A DNA stretch of 64,000 nucleotides from assembly GCF_901000735.1 (NCBI RefSeq), contig NC_081551.1:20922545-20986544 (forward strand), given 5' to 3'. Position 1 is the first letter of the stretch. Each line of letters starts with the position of its first letter. Source of the stretch: Corylus avellana (taxonomy: Eukaryota > Streptophyta > Magnoliopsida > Fagales > Betulaceae). Of this stretch, positions 24,392 through 36,579 are shown one piece after another. A program made the position numbers and the translations under genes. A model generated the notes under the pieces. The model was not told the origin of the DNA. It searched no databases and saw only the letters and a list, made by a program, of their open reading frames with translations.

Positions 24392-24761
24392 TTGGGTTAA
24401 TAACTTTTTTGGTACATGAGTTTTAAGATTTTTTAATTTTTTCCTCTAGGTTTTAATATATGACAAAACTAGTACCTCAGATTTTAGAAAAGACCGAATC
24501 ATCACCTCCAGTTTTAAAAAATTCTATGGAGTGGCCGGCCACCCCTAGTTTGACCTCAGCCACCCCCAAACTCGGTTTGGGGGTGGCTGAGGTCAAACTT
24601 CCCTAGAGAGTGGTTCGGCCACCCTTATAAAATTTTTTAAACTAAAAATGATGATTCGGTATTTTTTAAAATTTGAAATACTAGTTTTATCATGTTTTAA
24701 AATTTAAGGAAAAAAATTAAAAAACTTCAAAACTTATGTACCAAAAAAATTATTAATCCAA
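24392..24761. mobile_element. Fold-back MITE-like element with central palindrome, copy B
   Basis: Counterpart of 4934-5303. The central hairpin (24549-24597) has 23-base perfect arms and a three-base loop because one base differs from copy A. Confidence 0.75.
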
Positions 24762-25169
24762 AAATATTTAAGAAGAATTTTCAAGTTGAATTTAGAAGGT
24801 GGGAGAGTCTTTTGCAAAAGCTTTAGGACAAACGAACTGACAGAGGACGTAAGTTTTTTTGTATTGATTCCCTCGAGGCATTCTTATCGTGTGGTCTTTT
24901 GAAAATTATTAAAAAAATAAAAATAAAGTTAGTTGGCGTTTTGCACGTGTCACCAATGGGGCAGAGCTGGGGGTATTTCACGAGGATCACGATGCCCAAC
25001 TCAATGGACCTTTCTACAGGGTAGGTGTAACCTCTCCTTTCCAATTCCATGCTTTTAATTAATTTCCTCTTATCACCTACCCATCCTTTTATCACATTTT
25101 AACACCTAAACTCAATTATTTTTTTATTGTGATACTGTGATGTGTCGGTCAATATGATACTTATTATTA

Positions 25170-25640
25170 GGGAAAAATTTAAAAAAAGCCTCAAATTATC
25201 AGCCGTTTTCGATTTAACCCCCTAATGTTCCAAAAGTGATAAAGTAGTTCCCAAACTACCAAACTATTGCATTTTGGCCATTTCGTTAGTCAAAACTGTC
25301 AGTTTGAACAGAAACTGCAAAACGACGTCGTTTTGTTATGGGTAAGTTACTACAATGCCCTTTTATGAAAAAAAAAAAAAAAAATTGGGAAGAATATAAA
25401 GAAGTCTCCCAAACTACTAGTCATTTTCATTTTAGTCCCTTAATATTCAAAAAGTGATAAAGTATCCCCCAACAAAACAACGTCGTTCTTCAGTTTCTGT
25501 CCAAATTGACGGTTCTGACTAACGGAGTGGCCAAAATGCAATAGTTTGATAATTTGGGAGGTTACTTTATTACTTTTGAAACATTAGGGAGCTAAATCGA
25601 AAACGGCCGATAGTTTTGGGGGCTTTTTTATATTTTTCCC
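25170..25640. mobile_element. Long-TIR Mutator-like fold-back element, copy B
   Basis: Counterpart of 5712-6196. Here the left end is complete (GGGAAAAAT) and mirrors the right end ATTTTTCCC. TTATTATTA flanks both sides. The loop A run is shorter than in copy A. Confidence 0.65.
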
Positions 25641-25672
<32 letters not shown>

Positions 25673-26052
25673 CCGCTCCCCAAACTTTTTAAAACCTATA
25701 TGTCTCCCCTTATGACCCTGCTTGCTTGCTACGTATTCGAAACGAAGTGATGTAACAAGCCATGCATTATCATGGGAGTTAGTTTAAGTGAGATTTATTT
25801 TTGTAAAATTTGAACAAGCAAATTATAAAGTGTTACTGAAAATTAGAGGTCCTTGAATTGAATGTAGTTGGAGATGTAAATTCATTGTTTGGTTTCAATT
25901 AAACATTGTGTGGGGCATGTGGGATATAATCAATAAAAGATTAGACGTAATATAACTTTTAATAAACCTACCAAACCCATCATAAACCCTAAAAAGCAGC
26001 TTTTCAGAAGAAGAAGAAGAAAGAAGAAAAAAAAAAAACCACTATTCAGTAT

Positions 26053-26505
26053 TTACTGCTCAAAATCTTCACCCAGAAACGTGGCGAGCACTTCACCATC
26101 CGATTCATGCCAATCAAACACATCACAGCCGTCCACCGAATCCTTGATCTCCGCAGCCTCCACCCACCCGCCAGCCGCCCCTTCGCTTGAACCCCACGCG
26201 ACGCCGCGCCCTACCAACCTCCCAATGCCAACCATGACCGAGGAGTCCGAGTCCGAGAACGACGACCCACAGCTCTCTTCGTTTCCGTTGATGGTTACGT
26301 ACGACGACTGGAAGACCAGCGGCGACGAGTATGGGTCCTCTACGAACCTCACCGAGCTCTTCTCCGCCGCGTCTTCGTCGTCTTCGCCGTCCAAGAGCTC
26401 CATGAGCTGCGACACCGTGTCTTCCTCCGTCGAGAGCCAAGCCAGAATGTCCTCGCCGCTTAAATCGTCCGTGGCCGAACCGTCTCTCTTTCGCGCGTCC
26501 TCCAT
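26053..26505 (-). CDS. Small acidic protein of unknown function, copy B (150 aa)
   Basis: Same 150-residue acidic protein as at 6619-7071, with three substitutions (GEDDED for GDDDED, VGRGV for VGGGV, GAAGGW for GAASGW). The frame is open from ATG at 26505, while the preceding GA run puts upstream codons out of frame; this decides the start for both copies. Function unknown. The two proteins differ only by conservative or single-base changes, consistent with a very recent duplication or two alleles. Confidence 0.75.
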   Translation of the reverse strand: MEDARKRDGSATDDLSGEDILAWLSTEEDTVSQLMELLDGEDDEDAAEKSSVRFVEDPYSSPLVFQSSYVTINGNEESCGSSFSDSDSSVMVGIGRLVGRGVAWGSSEGAAGGWVEAAEIKDSVDGCDVFDWHESDGEVLATFLGEDFEQ

Positions 26506-26511
26506 TTTCTC

Positions 26512-26548
<37 letters not shown>

Positions 26549-27773
26549 CTGAAGGAGCAAGCAAGCCAGTCCTCTTTCTGAGAGGAACTTTTGTGCTTTT
26601 CGTACGGTTCGTACTTTTAATACCACGCAGAAGAGTCTAGGACTTGGACGGGGACCCACCATTTTTGGTGGTATCCGTTGCATTCTGATCTGTGATTGTG
26701 AAAAATAACACACTCATGTTTAGCCCATTTTTAGGTGGCAAAGTGTTATTTGTCATCCACTGGAATTATGTTCCTTTTTTACATCAACTTGGCAAATGAC
26801 ATTATGCGATATAAAATCTTGATGGGCAAAATGTGAAGAGTTTTATTAGATTATAACATTTATTTTTCTCCCATTACACGGCCCAAAACTGCCGACCACG
26901 CTACGCTCCCAACCTTAACTACCCACGTGTCATCACTCTTTAAAAATCACGTTTCAATCAAACAGCTATAATTTACACATTAGACATTTCTATTTATTAT
27001 AAGAAGGAAAATGTTAAATGCTTAACTATTTTGTCTAACTTAAAGTCAACTTTGCTTTATTTTTTAATTTAAAAAAAAATAAAAAATAAAAAATAAAAAT
27101 AAAAGGTTTCTGAAGCAATAATTTTTATTTTGGTTATTATTTGTTTTTTGGTAATTTTTAAAAAATAAAAACTGTATTTTGCTTTAGAAATTTTTTCCTT
27201 ATTTTTTAATTTAAAAAAATAACAAAATTAAAAATTAAAAAAAAAAATTGAAGCAATAATTTTTATTTTAATCCTTCTTTTATTTGATATTATTTTAAAA
27301 AATAAAAATTATATTTTTCTTCATAATAATGACCATTTTTATAAAATAATTGGTCGTTATCTATTTATTCCACTATCTATTTCATAATAATGACTATTTA
27401 TTCCACTATCTAATTTCTTTAAATACTATTTTTCAATATTTCTTTTATTATTTGTTTAACTCTCTGTTTTCTTCTCTCTCTCTCTCTCGTCTCCAACCAT
27501 GTTCTATCAGCAACCATGACCGAAAGGAAACCAAGCAGAACACAAGACTATAATCAACCAAAATGTCCTCAAATTAACAAATCTATTCACCCAATCGGTT
27601 GTATGGGGAACCTAGTGAGAAAAATCATCCCAAAATAAATTTTCCTTCAACACCCATTTTTGATAAAGGGAAATTGGTACTAAAGCTTCATATACTTTCG
27701 GCATAAACCTAAAATTAAGCTTCAAGACCGAGAATCAACCCAAACCCCCATGGCTTGTCTCTGCAACTCTCTC
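26506..27773. other. Upstream region of the acidic gene, copy B
   Basis: Counterpart of 7102-8343, with a longer GA run (about 26515-26545) and a shorter CT run (27473-27488). Contains the same CACGTGTCAT site near 26924. Confidence 0.5.
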
Positions 27774-28060
27774 TTCCTTCTCCTCTCTCTCTCCCTCCAC
27801 ACCACCAAATCCACTCCACTCAAGCAGCCGAAAGGAAGGTTGAGCCATGGGCATTGGCACATCTTTTGTGATAAAAGCTCTGCTTCCAACTCTGGATGTC
27901 TACAAAACATTTGGCTTACAAAATCCTTAGCATGGGGAGCAAGTCTGTGTAGATGGAGCTCTCGATTTGGCAATGAATTGTGAGAAACAATCATGGCAGA
28001 TAGCAAAGGAGAGGGAGGGAGCGACTGAGGGGTCGCAGAGAGAGAGCCTTTGACGATCAA
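27722..28060 (-). other. Open frame spanning the end of duplication copy B
   Basis: A 112-codon frame on the minus strand and a 77-codon frame on the plus strand (27750-27983) overlap here. Neither matches a family I know. The plus-strand frame begins MACLCNSLFLLLSLSL, which looks like a signal peptide but is largely CT-rich low-complexity sequence. The DNA after 27773 is single-copy in this window. It could be the remnant of a first exon; reported only so that the stretch is described. Confidence 0.2.
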
Positions 28061-28349
28061 ATCAGTAATTTGCCAAAAAAGAAAAGAAAATACGTTCTTT
28101 TGAGAGACAATACCTTACCTTAGTTTTTGAAGGGAGATAGTGGGTCTTTTATTTGAGGCTTTCAAAGGGCTTTTGGGTCAGGCAAGGTGCGTGGGTTGGG
28201 CCCATCTTTCGAGGGCTACCCACATGTTTGGTTGGACTAGGTGCGGGGTTAACCGGCATCTTTTAAGGGTTAGCCTTGGGTTGGGTCAAGCCATGTGCGG
28301 CTTTGACTACTTTTTAAGGGGTAGCCCCGGGTTGGACCAAGGTTAGTGC
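28061..28349. other. Degenerate GGGTTAGCC-like repeats
   Basis: GC-richer than its surroundings, with loosely repeated phrases such as GGGTTGG, GGGCTACCC, AGGGTTAGCCTTGGG and GGGGTAGCCCCGGG. No coding assignment. Confidence 0.35.
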
Positions 28350-28606
28350 GCTGTATGGCAATTGGCAAATGAGTGGATTTAGGAAGTGGGCCAAAATTAT
28401 AACAAATTTAATTAACGTGAGAGAAAAAAAAAAAAAAAAAAAAGTAAGAATGTTTTATAAAATAAAATCTATAGTGATTTTTTTATTTAAATAGTAATAA
28501 AAAGTGATTGATATAATGTAAAAAATAAAAATGTTGGAGTTAATTTTGTGAATAATTTTTTGAGATTTTGAGTGCAGTCCAGCCACTCCTTTGCCAAACA
28601 TAGCCC
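28350..28606. mobile_element. MITE-like element, first of a tandem pair
   Basis: Starts GCTGTATGGCAATTGGCA and ends TTGCCAAACATAGCCC, giving imperfect inverted ends. The interior shares AATAGTAATAAAAAGTGATTGATATAATGTAAAAAATAAAAAT-type sequence, in the same orientation, with the element directly after it. Confidence 0.6.
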
Positions 28607-28617
28607 ATGTGAACCAA

Positions 28618-28872
28618 GGCTGTGTTTGGCAATAAAATGGAAAAAGTGGGTGAAACGGTACTGTAGCAGATTTGATTGATATGAGAGAAAAAAGTCAGAA
28701 TATTTTGTATAAAAAAGTAAAAAAATTTATTTTATAGTAAATTTTTTATTTGAATAATAATAAAAAGTTATTGATATGATGTAAAAAATAAAAATATTAG
28801 AATTAATTTTAAGAAATTTTTTTTTAATTTTTGGGTCCGGTCCGTTTCGGTCCGCCTTTGCCTAACACAGCC
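28618..28872. mobile_element. MITE-like element, second of a tandem pair
   Basis: Terminal inverted repeats GGCTGTGTTTGGCA and, on the other strand, GGCTGTGTTAGGCA (13 of 14 match). The interior is related to 28350-28606. Non-coding, about 255 bases. The ends resemble small hAT-type plant MITEs, but no clear 8-bp target duplication was found. Confidence 0.65.
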
Positions 28873-29665
28873 CAAAATATCTTTTACATAAATTATCCAA
28901 TAGTAGAATATTAACGAGGATGCAGAAATGGTGGCAAATCTGTGTTCGCAGTAATTTTCAGGTACGGGTAGTCGGAGCAGAGGAGCAACGGGCCCTGTGG
29001 GAGGAACAATCAATGGACTGCAGCGCGAGAAGTCCGAGCAGAGTCCGTGACTGTCTACAGTGTGAGAATCTCAGACACTAGTTGGGTGGGGCAGGCGGAG
29101 GACCCAAGAGAGATTACTATTCCTTCTATTGGGCCCATTTTACACGTGCCACCAATCATTTTCCTATATTAATAATTGATAAAGATATTTAGCTCATTCG
29201 GACAAAACAAACAAAAAAAATTGGCCATTTTCATTTGTTCGTCACCTTCTTGGATCTCCTTGACTCTTCTGGTCCTTTCAGTCACCAATTTTCTGTGTCA
29301 ACCTGGAACATCAATCCATCCTTTCAGGAATGAGGACCTTAATTTAAAATATTAATTAAATTCACTATTTTTTACCTGTTCATTCTTATGCGATAATTGA
29401 TAAATTAACATGATATCAGTCTAGGCGTCTTGAGTTTGAACTACGATTCTATTGTTTATGAGAGAGTGTAAGAATAATTTTAATAGTTACCCTTTATCAC
29501 ACCGATAACTAAATTTGGATTTTCACGTAACAAACCACATGACATTTAACAAAGTTAGAAATTAACATAATAGTCTACATGTTACTTATCATACCAACGT
29601 AGCTGGAAAAAAAAAATGGCCCTCCCTGTCTTAGCCCCGCAAAAAAACAACCAAGATTTCATAGG

Positions 29666-29807
29666 ATTTGGACCCTCTCCAATCCAAATGGACCGGAAGG
29701 GAACCAGTTCTCTTTAGAATAGGGGCATAATTGTCTAAAAAAAAATTGGACAATTTTGCTCCTACTTTAATAGGAACCGACTCCAATGGACCGGAGAGGA
29801 TCCAAAT
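29666..29807. mobile_element. Small fold-back element (about 142 bp)
   Basis: Left end ATTTGGACCCTCTCC; the right end on the other strand reads ATTTGGATCCTCTCC. Inverted similarity continues inward through TGGACCGG and GGAACC. No coding capacity. Confidence 0.65.
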
Positions 29808-32460
29808 GCGATTTCATGAAGGTTAATAATTCAATCTTATTGAATTATTTATTTATTTCATTAGTGATATTTTTTTTTAATTTTAATCTTATTTCCTGTG
29901 TCCCTACATATGCCTGATTAGTATTAGCTACCTTGGTTTTCATTGATGTCCTAGTGGGGCTGGGTCAAGTTATGATTCAGTCAGACTTGAATGAGCACTT
30001 GCAGTTCCCACCGTCTAGGTTCTTCCTATGCAGCTCTTAGCGGGTAAGTGCTACTATGGTCATGCCTAGGTAAAATAGTCATAATTGGTCTCTTCGGCCT
30101 ACCATTTTTGCTCAAGAAAAAAAATAAAAATCTTATTTCCTGTGAATTAAAATCCTAGCCCTTCCCAGGAATATTCATAATTAATATTCAAAGTCCCCAC
30201 CCACATCCTCCTTAAGTAGCTGCTTCCAAGTTCCATGTTCCATGTCAGCTCTAGCAAAAACATGCTTTTTAAAGTATCCTCTCAGAATCAAGGAACATGC
30301 CTTGGCAATACTTGACCTTTTTTTAGTACCAACAAAAGGCCATCATTTACAAATTTACAATGCATGAGGCTGATGGGAAAAGGATATCTTTCCACCACAT
30401 AGATGATAACATGCACACTCACCTATACATTAAAATACGTTGACGTAATAGTTTACGTGATATTCACACCTCAGTCATGCACCAATTTATAATTGATGTA
30501 ACTTATTACGTCAGTCATTGAAGTATTAACTGCTATACACATGATAGTTCAGATGACATTTATTTGTTTAAAATATAAATTGTTCGGTAACTAAGCACTA
30601 GACTAATTGTCACGGACAATCACCAAATCAAACTCTAACTCTAATATTTTACATTTACGTTCTTTCTGTCTTATCATTTAGTCTGGTCGTTGATTTGCAA
30701 TTTGGCTAATCACTCTATTGGAAATTTGGAAGTGTTGAAGGTTGAAACACTGTGAACTTTGATCACAAATTCATCATTATGAACAAGACCACGTATAAGG
30801 GCTGAAAACAAATATCTTGATATATAGAAACAAGACAAAAATATTAGTCAGCCATTATATATTATATAAAGTATCAACTACTCATTATCCTTCCAATGCA
30901 AGCAAACATAAAGTTGGATTTATTTTGAGGGAGTTTTACAATGATAATTTATGAGATAATTCATTTTCAAATCAAGTTTCATGAGTGGTGTTCTATCATG
31001 AAAAGTGATTTCTATTTCCTTGTTTTTTTTTTTTTGTTATATATAATTTTTAATTTAATTAGTACAAGAATTATTTTAATGTTTTTGTCAAGAGTATCTA
31101 GTTGTTGCTTTGATGCTTTTATCTAACTAATTCAATTAAGATCCTTAAACAATTATTAGAAGGCATGAAGGAATGCAAGAAATATATATTAAATTCATTG
31201 GGCAAACTTTAATTTGAAAAATACTATCCACAATATTGTTTCCATTCAATTACAGATTTTAGTAATCTATTAAGGGACAAATATCGAGGATCGTGTGATA
31301 TATAAAAGTAAACCTTATGCTCATAATTGATAACAAACCTAACCACATATGCGGCATTCTATATTGTCTCGGTGTGAGAAATGAGATGTGCTTATATAAG
31401 AGTATACTCTCTCTAAATGATACTAGACTTTTTGGATAAGCTCAAGAACAAAACCGCGCAGGATGAGTCTCAAACATACCACTTAGAGTGAGTTGTTATA
31501 ACATATGCTTCATTTCATAAGTTAGCTTGTTTCTTTTATTTGATAGCGTATATACATATCATGAAAGTAATTTCATAAATCATTTCACATTTTGAAGAAG
31601 TAGTGCGGGGTAGAAAATGGTTTTATTGGAGGATCTCACTAATTAAAAGTAATTATAAGAAAGCTTCAGATTGATTAGTCCTATTGATGAAATAACTTAA
31701 ATATAAACAACTTCACTATAAGTTACACACCGATCTTGGTACATTTAATCATATTTTACCCTAATAGCAGAAATAGAATGACAAAAAGGAAATATGCTTA
31801 AAATGGAGGGTATCTATATCACGGGACAACATATACACTATTAAATTTGTAAAATCTAATATGCAATAATATGATATAAAATTATCTCCATTTTCACTTG
31901 AAAATCCTTTGGTTCACTTTAACATGAACACCCACGAAAATGCAACATAAACAGACATCAATCAATATGATACAAAGAAAGTTACACTAATCTCAAGTTA
32001 CTTTGCTGTAATTAACACACAACCTGGTACTCTTAATTATATTACCCTAAACAAACGTAAAATGATCAAAATGACAGAATGACCCATGAAATTCAGTCTA
32101 CCCACTGCAATCAGAAGATCCACTTTGGGGGGTTTTTTTTACCCAAACACACACTAAAAATGCAAGTTACTCAAACACACATCAAACTGATAATAATCAC
32201 TCGCTCTTTAATTACATTACCCCTAATAATCCCAGGAGAAGTACAAAGACAGAATAACCCACCAAATTCAATCAATTTACATTACCATGGTCTGATAATC
32301 TTCCCCTTCCTGGCAGAGCACTAATAAGCAGTAATCAAAAGCGGAAATGACCAACCTACCCATAGAGTTTCCAGGGGAAGAATTAACAACTAATGGGTAT
32401 AATTGGTCCAAAAGAGGGGAAAAAAAAAAAAGACAAAAAAAAAAAAGACAACGAAAAATC
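29808..32460. other. Intergenic region, no gene seen
   Basis: AT-rich DNA with only short random open frames. The stretch around 29935-30110 is less AT-rich and looks like decayed transposon sequence, but I could not classify it. The last part is the downstream region of the DUF761 gene. Confidence 0.5.
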
Positions 32461-33150
32461 CTAATTCCCCTTGAGCAATTCCCTGTAACGCAGAAGAGAG
32501 TCAAGCCTCTGCAACCGCAACTGCTGCTTAAACCTGTTGATGAAATCATCAGCCTTGGCGTCCACCTCTTCGTCGTCTCCCAACGACGCCTTTTCCCTAC
32601 GCGGCACGACGTCGTTCTCATCCAGCGCCGATGTGTCGCTCACCGACTTCTTAATCTTCTCCCGCTGCCTCTCCGGAGCGGCGCCACCCTTGTCTGACTT
32701 GCTCCGTCTCACCAACTGACCCTGACCCGGGCCCGCGTCGGCGTCCACGCTAGGACCCGGGGCTTCGTTTTCGGGTTCGGGTTCCGTTTCCGGAACGGAC
32801 GAGTCAGATCTGTGGAGAGAGGGGAGGTTGAAGCATTTGAGGCGCTCCAAAAGAGAAGGAGATCGGACGAGCTGGGTCGGAGGATGATCCGGGTTGGCGT
32901 GATCGGGTTGGAGAAACTCCGTGACCGGGGCTGTGTTGGGTTGCTCGAACTTGTAGAGACCGAGGTTGAAGGACCTAACTCGGTCGATCAGAGACGGCGG
33001 TCGACCGAGTTGGTGCTCCTGTTGTTGTTGTGGTTTTCTCTGAGAGCCGAAATGCGAGGTGAGGTAGAGGGTGAGGATGGTGAGGTTGACGAAGACGAAG
33101 AGCCACGTGGAAGTGAACCAAGTCGCCATGAAATCCCCAATGGAGCTCAT
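32461..33150 (-). CDS. DUF4408 / DUF761 protein
   Basis: Single-exon gene, 229 residues. Residues 1 to about 40 (MSSIGDFMATWFTSTWLFVF onward) form a hydrophobic, probably membrane-anchoring segment of the DUF4408 type. The middle is disordered, with two RSPSLLERL / PPSLIDRV motifs each followed by SFNL or CFNL, then acidic and Ser-rich stretches. The last 30 residues, KADDFINRFKQQLRLQRLDS and onward to the end, are the DUF761 (cotton-fibre protein) signature. Members are plant-specific; some are induced by pathogen patterns or affect growth, but the molecular role is unknown. The open frame continues to 33186 without an ATG, so 33150 is the start. A TATAAATAAA element at 33271-33280 on the minus strand lies about 120 bases upstream. 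Confidence 0.9.
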   Translation of the reverse strand: MSSIGDFMATWFTSTWLFVFVNLTILTLYLTSHFGSQRKPQQQQEHQLGRPPSLIDRVRSFNLGLYKFEQPNTAPVTEFLQPDHANPDHPPTQLVRSPSLLERLKCFNLPSLHRSDSSVPETEPEPENEAPGPSVDADAGPGQGQLVRRSKSDKGGAAPERQREKIKKSVSDTSALDENDVVPRREKASLGDDEEVDAKADDFINRFKQQLRLQRLDSLLRYRELLKGN

Positions 33151-33270
33151 CTCAGCAACGGCAAACACCCACACACACAGAGACAAGAGCTTCTTTGGCA
33201 GAGGGTGACGATGAAGCTAGGTTAGCCGAGTGTCGTACTGTCGTGTATTCTTTATTGGGAAATATGCTTC

Positions 33271-33280
33271 TTTATTTATA
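33271..33280 (-). promoter_or_regulatory. Probable TATA box of the DUF761 gene
   Basis: TATAAATAAA on the minus strand, about 120 bases before the start codon. Confidence 0.45.
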
Positions 33281-34193
33281 TTGTTTTCCTTTTAACTCGT
33301 AGTAAATTTTGTTTATTGTTTTTTTCTTTTCGGTGTTAAAAAAAGGCCATTTAATGTGACATGTGATGTATGTTACAGAGAGGTTTGGGACAAACGAATA
33401 ATAATATGTTATTACTCTCTCTACGTATGTACACGATCTTTCGGATTTGTGATAAGTGCTGGAAAAAAAAAAAAGTAACTCTTTATATTTAATTCTATTT
33501 CTTCAAATTGTTTCATAAAACTTTTTTTTTTTTTTTTTAAAGAAACTAAATACTAAATATGCAATATTACTTTATTTTTTCAAGTTTAGAAACTCACTCT
33601 CTTACCAATTAAAGATAAAATAAACGAAAAATAGTCGTCCCGCAACCATCCCAAGTTTTTGAGTGGGAATGATCATTCGACCATTCTTATCTAGTAGATG
33701 TGGGCGCAGAGTCACTTTTTAACTATTCCGATGGTCACACGGCCATCTTTCTCTTTTGTTGAGGATAGCCACGTATTCATCTCTTTTTTTTTTTTTTTTA
33801 GAAGTAGTAAATCAACCTTCACATTTGAGTAAAAATAAGCACATATTTTCTCAAAATATTTTTATATGATGGCGTTGAAAAGCTTTTATAAAAAGTGTAT
33901 TTGTATTGTGTTTTATTTTTTTAAAAAAACGTGTTTGGCATTTTATTTTTTGAAAAATTTGTTATGTTTTGTATTTTAAAAAGTGATTCATTTCTTAAAT
34001 GTTTTGAGAAAAGTGTGTCAAATACTCCTTTTATTTTATTTTTTTTTATAAATGGCATTACATTTTTTTAATATATATATATATATTAACTCTTCAAACC
34101 CCTCTTCAGCTCTCCCGATTAATATTTACGCCTCCAGAGTCTTAGAGGCCGGCCACCTTCTCTTCTGCCAATACCAACCTTCTATGGAACCTT
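33281..34193. other. Intergenic region
   Basis: AT-rich with many T and A runs; no gene recognised. Confidence 0.5.
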
Positions 34194-34496
34194 TGTTGAA
34201 ATATTTTATAAATTAGGTTTATTGATATTTTTCTTAATATGTTATTTCTCTTTATGATAGAATATTGTTATTCTCTATTATTATATTTCCTTGTAAGATT
34301 TATTTTCTTTCTTAATTAGTGTAGGTCTACTTTAAAATTTCTTGTTCATTATTCATTGTCTCTCTATAAATAAAAAGTTATGTAATATTGTTTAATATAA
34401 TAGTGAATATACAAGATGTAACCTATAGTCTCTCTTTGCTTTCACTCTCTCTTTTCTTTTTCTTTCAAATTTTAGTATTTTATATACATTTCAACA
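34194..34496 (+). mobile_element. Solo LTR with 5-bp target-site duplication
   Basis: 303 bases starting TGTTGAAAT and ending ATTTCAACA, a nine-base perfect terminal inversion with TG...CA ends. It is flanked by the perfect direct repeat ACCTT (34189-34193 and 34497-34501). A TCTCTATAAATAAAAAG promoter-like TATA and CT-rich downstream sequence are inside. There is no internal retrotransposon region, so it is the product of LTR-LTR recombination. Length and termini fit Copia-type LTRs. Confidence 0.88.
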
Positions 34497-34501
34497 ACCT
34501 T

Positions 34502-35689
34502 CACCAGCAGAAAATACTTTTTAGGATGACAATAATTTTTTTTTAAAATTAAAAAAAAAAAAAGTATTTTTTATTTTATTTTTTTTTTTAGAAAAATGTT
34601 TCCAATTAAAAAATTTTTATGTAAAAATAACATTTATATGAAAACAACCAAAGCGTACTTGAAACTTTTGGTTTTTGTGTGGCGTATAATCAACTGGTGA
34701 AAAAAAGGAGAGAAGACAAAAAAAACCTAGAAAAACAGGAGTTGCAAGCATGATGCCAAATGGTCAAAGCATCTCGTGCCAGATGATGATGTCAATCTCA
34801 GTGGCAGTATTATGTTAATCGATCTTATTAAATTATATGTAATATTTTTTAACTTTCTTCTCAGGAACTTTATCTGAAAGAAAACTTGCTCACGAAGAGG
34901 CCCGTGTAAAAATGTCACAATATTGATATGACAGTACTAATTAACTCTAAAAATAATAAAATAAAATTAAAATAAAACAAAAATTTAGTATTTACCATCA
35001 TTGGAAAATTATAACATGTATAGATACATGCCTTATGCATGCTGATGCAAGAGCATATTTCTTGACCCATGCATGCAGAAGAACTAATTAATTAATTAAT
35101 TAAAAACAAATTGGTCTAATACAAAGCTGGAACGTGACCATGTATATATTGTTTTTCATACAAGTTGGCATCTTTTCCCATTCGATGACATATATTGATA
35201 CATGAGAAATATTTAGATACAAGAGTTTTCCCATTACACTTGCGACCAGCCTCACGTGTTCTCCATCGGATTACCGCAATTGGGGGGGGGGTGTGTGTAA
35301 TCTTGGGTTCGTGGTGAAAGCAACGGCGGCTTCATGTATCATTATCCATGAAAAGACATTCAATGCGTGACAGGCTAGCTAACATTTGGATATAAAAAAT
35401 TATATTATATGTTTTTTACTTTAACTTCTCCATTTACCGACATAATAATTCATATAATATTTCTTATTATGTTAGTTATTAAAATGTGTAAATTGTCACG
35501 TTACAGTTTTCATGACACTTACAAACTAATGTAGAGCTCAAGTGACGGTCTAAATAATATAGCTTGTCAATGATGTAGGACGATATTTACTTTTATTTTT
35601 GGTAAAAACGAAATTAAAAAAAATATCAAAAATAATATTTGAGCAGCGCCGCTTTATTATAATTTTATCTATTTTCAGACAATGGAAGT
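34502..35689. other. Intergenic region
   Basis: AT-rich, including an ATTA microsatellite near 35085-35104 and a G run at 35282-35290. No gene seen. Confidence 0.5.
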
Positions 35690-36185
35690 ACGATTCCTGC
35701 TAATTGTCAATTTTATATTAGGATTTTATTTAATTTTATTAGGACTTTATTTCCTTCCCTTAACATAGTTAGATTTGTTTTAATTATTTTTCTTTCTTTA
35801 TTATGATTAGGTTTACTATTGCTACTAAGATCATGTTTACTTTCTTACTATGGTTATATTTACTTTCTCTACTAGGATTAGATTCATTTCATCTACTAGA
35901 AGTATGTTTACTTTTTCTATAAGTATTTATTTTCTATAAATAGGCTTGCTTATTTTGTACAATTCAAATCAACTGAATTACTATCAAATCAGAGAATTCT
36001 CTTTCAAATACTCTATGGAATTTTATTTTACTGTTTTAGCTTGTAGGCTTGTTTTTATCCTTTTGGATAGAAGACCAAGATACTTGTTCTTACAGAATCA
36101 AAGACGCTGCTCTTTGATTAGTTACCTTATCTTCTATTACGTCAGATAAGTAAATTAATTTATTAAAATAAAAATTGTAACACCA
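35690..36185 (+). mobile_element. Probable decayed LTR
   Basis: Repeated TTAGGATTTTATTT and TTTACTTTC/T phrases lead to a CTATAAATAGGCTTGCTTATTTTGTACAATTC segment, the layout of a retrotransposon LTR with U3 and TATA/R boundary. I could not define its ends or a target duplication. Confidence 0.4.
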
Positions 36186-36579
36186 GTAACATTTTTCTTG
36201 AACATATTGTTGTTGATGACCGTTAGTCCATGTGGTGTCAACAAAACTTGTATTTAAACAACTATAACCACTTGATTCATGCCCAAAATTATGTCGACGG
36301 CGCTTTATCTTTTTTTAACAAGCTCTCACCCTTTTTCAAGTAAAATAGAAATGAATATTTTATTTTGTAAACGGTATACATACTAATGCATCATTAATTT
36401 CGGGGGATCCATTCCTGGTTGTATGTAGAACAACATTAATTTCGGTCCCACTCGTCTCCAAGCAAGTTCATAACCCAATTCCAACGCCCACCAATAAATA
36501 CCGGCTCCAATTGACCCGCAGTGTGAATGCAATGATATTGGTCAAACTTAAAGATTCTCAACAAAGATGCTTCAACCCC

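Larger units (their letters stand above)
19560..27773. repeat. Segmental duplication, copy B (8.2 kb)
   Basis: Direct copy of 1-8343, about 129 bases shorter because of indels. Differences include microsatellite lengths, a ten-base insertion near 21711, and loss of about 40-45 bases at the end of the first fold-back element. It carries its own intact acidic-protein gene. Past 27773 the sequence continues without a gap and is unrelated to what follows the gap after copy A. Confidence 0.95.

Noticed and set aside
32812..33225. 137-codon plus-strand frame over the DUF761 gene
   Set aside because: Antisense shadow; the minus-strand product has clear DUF4408 and DUF761 signatures.
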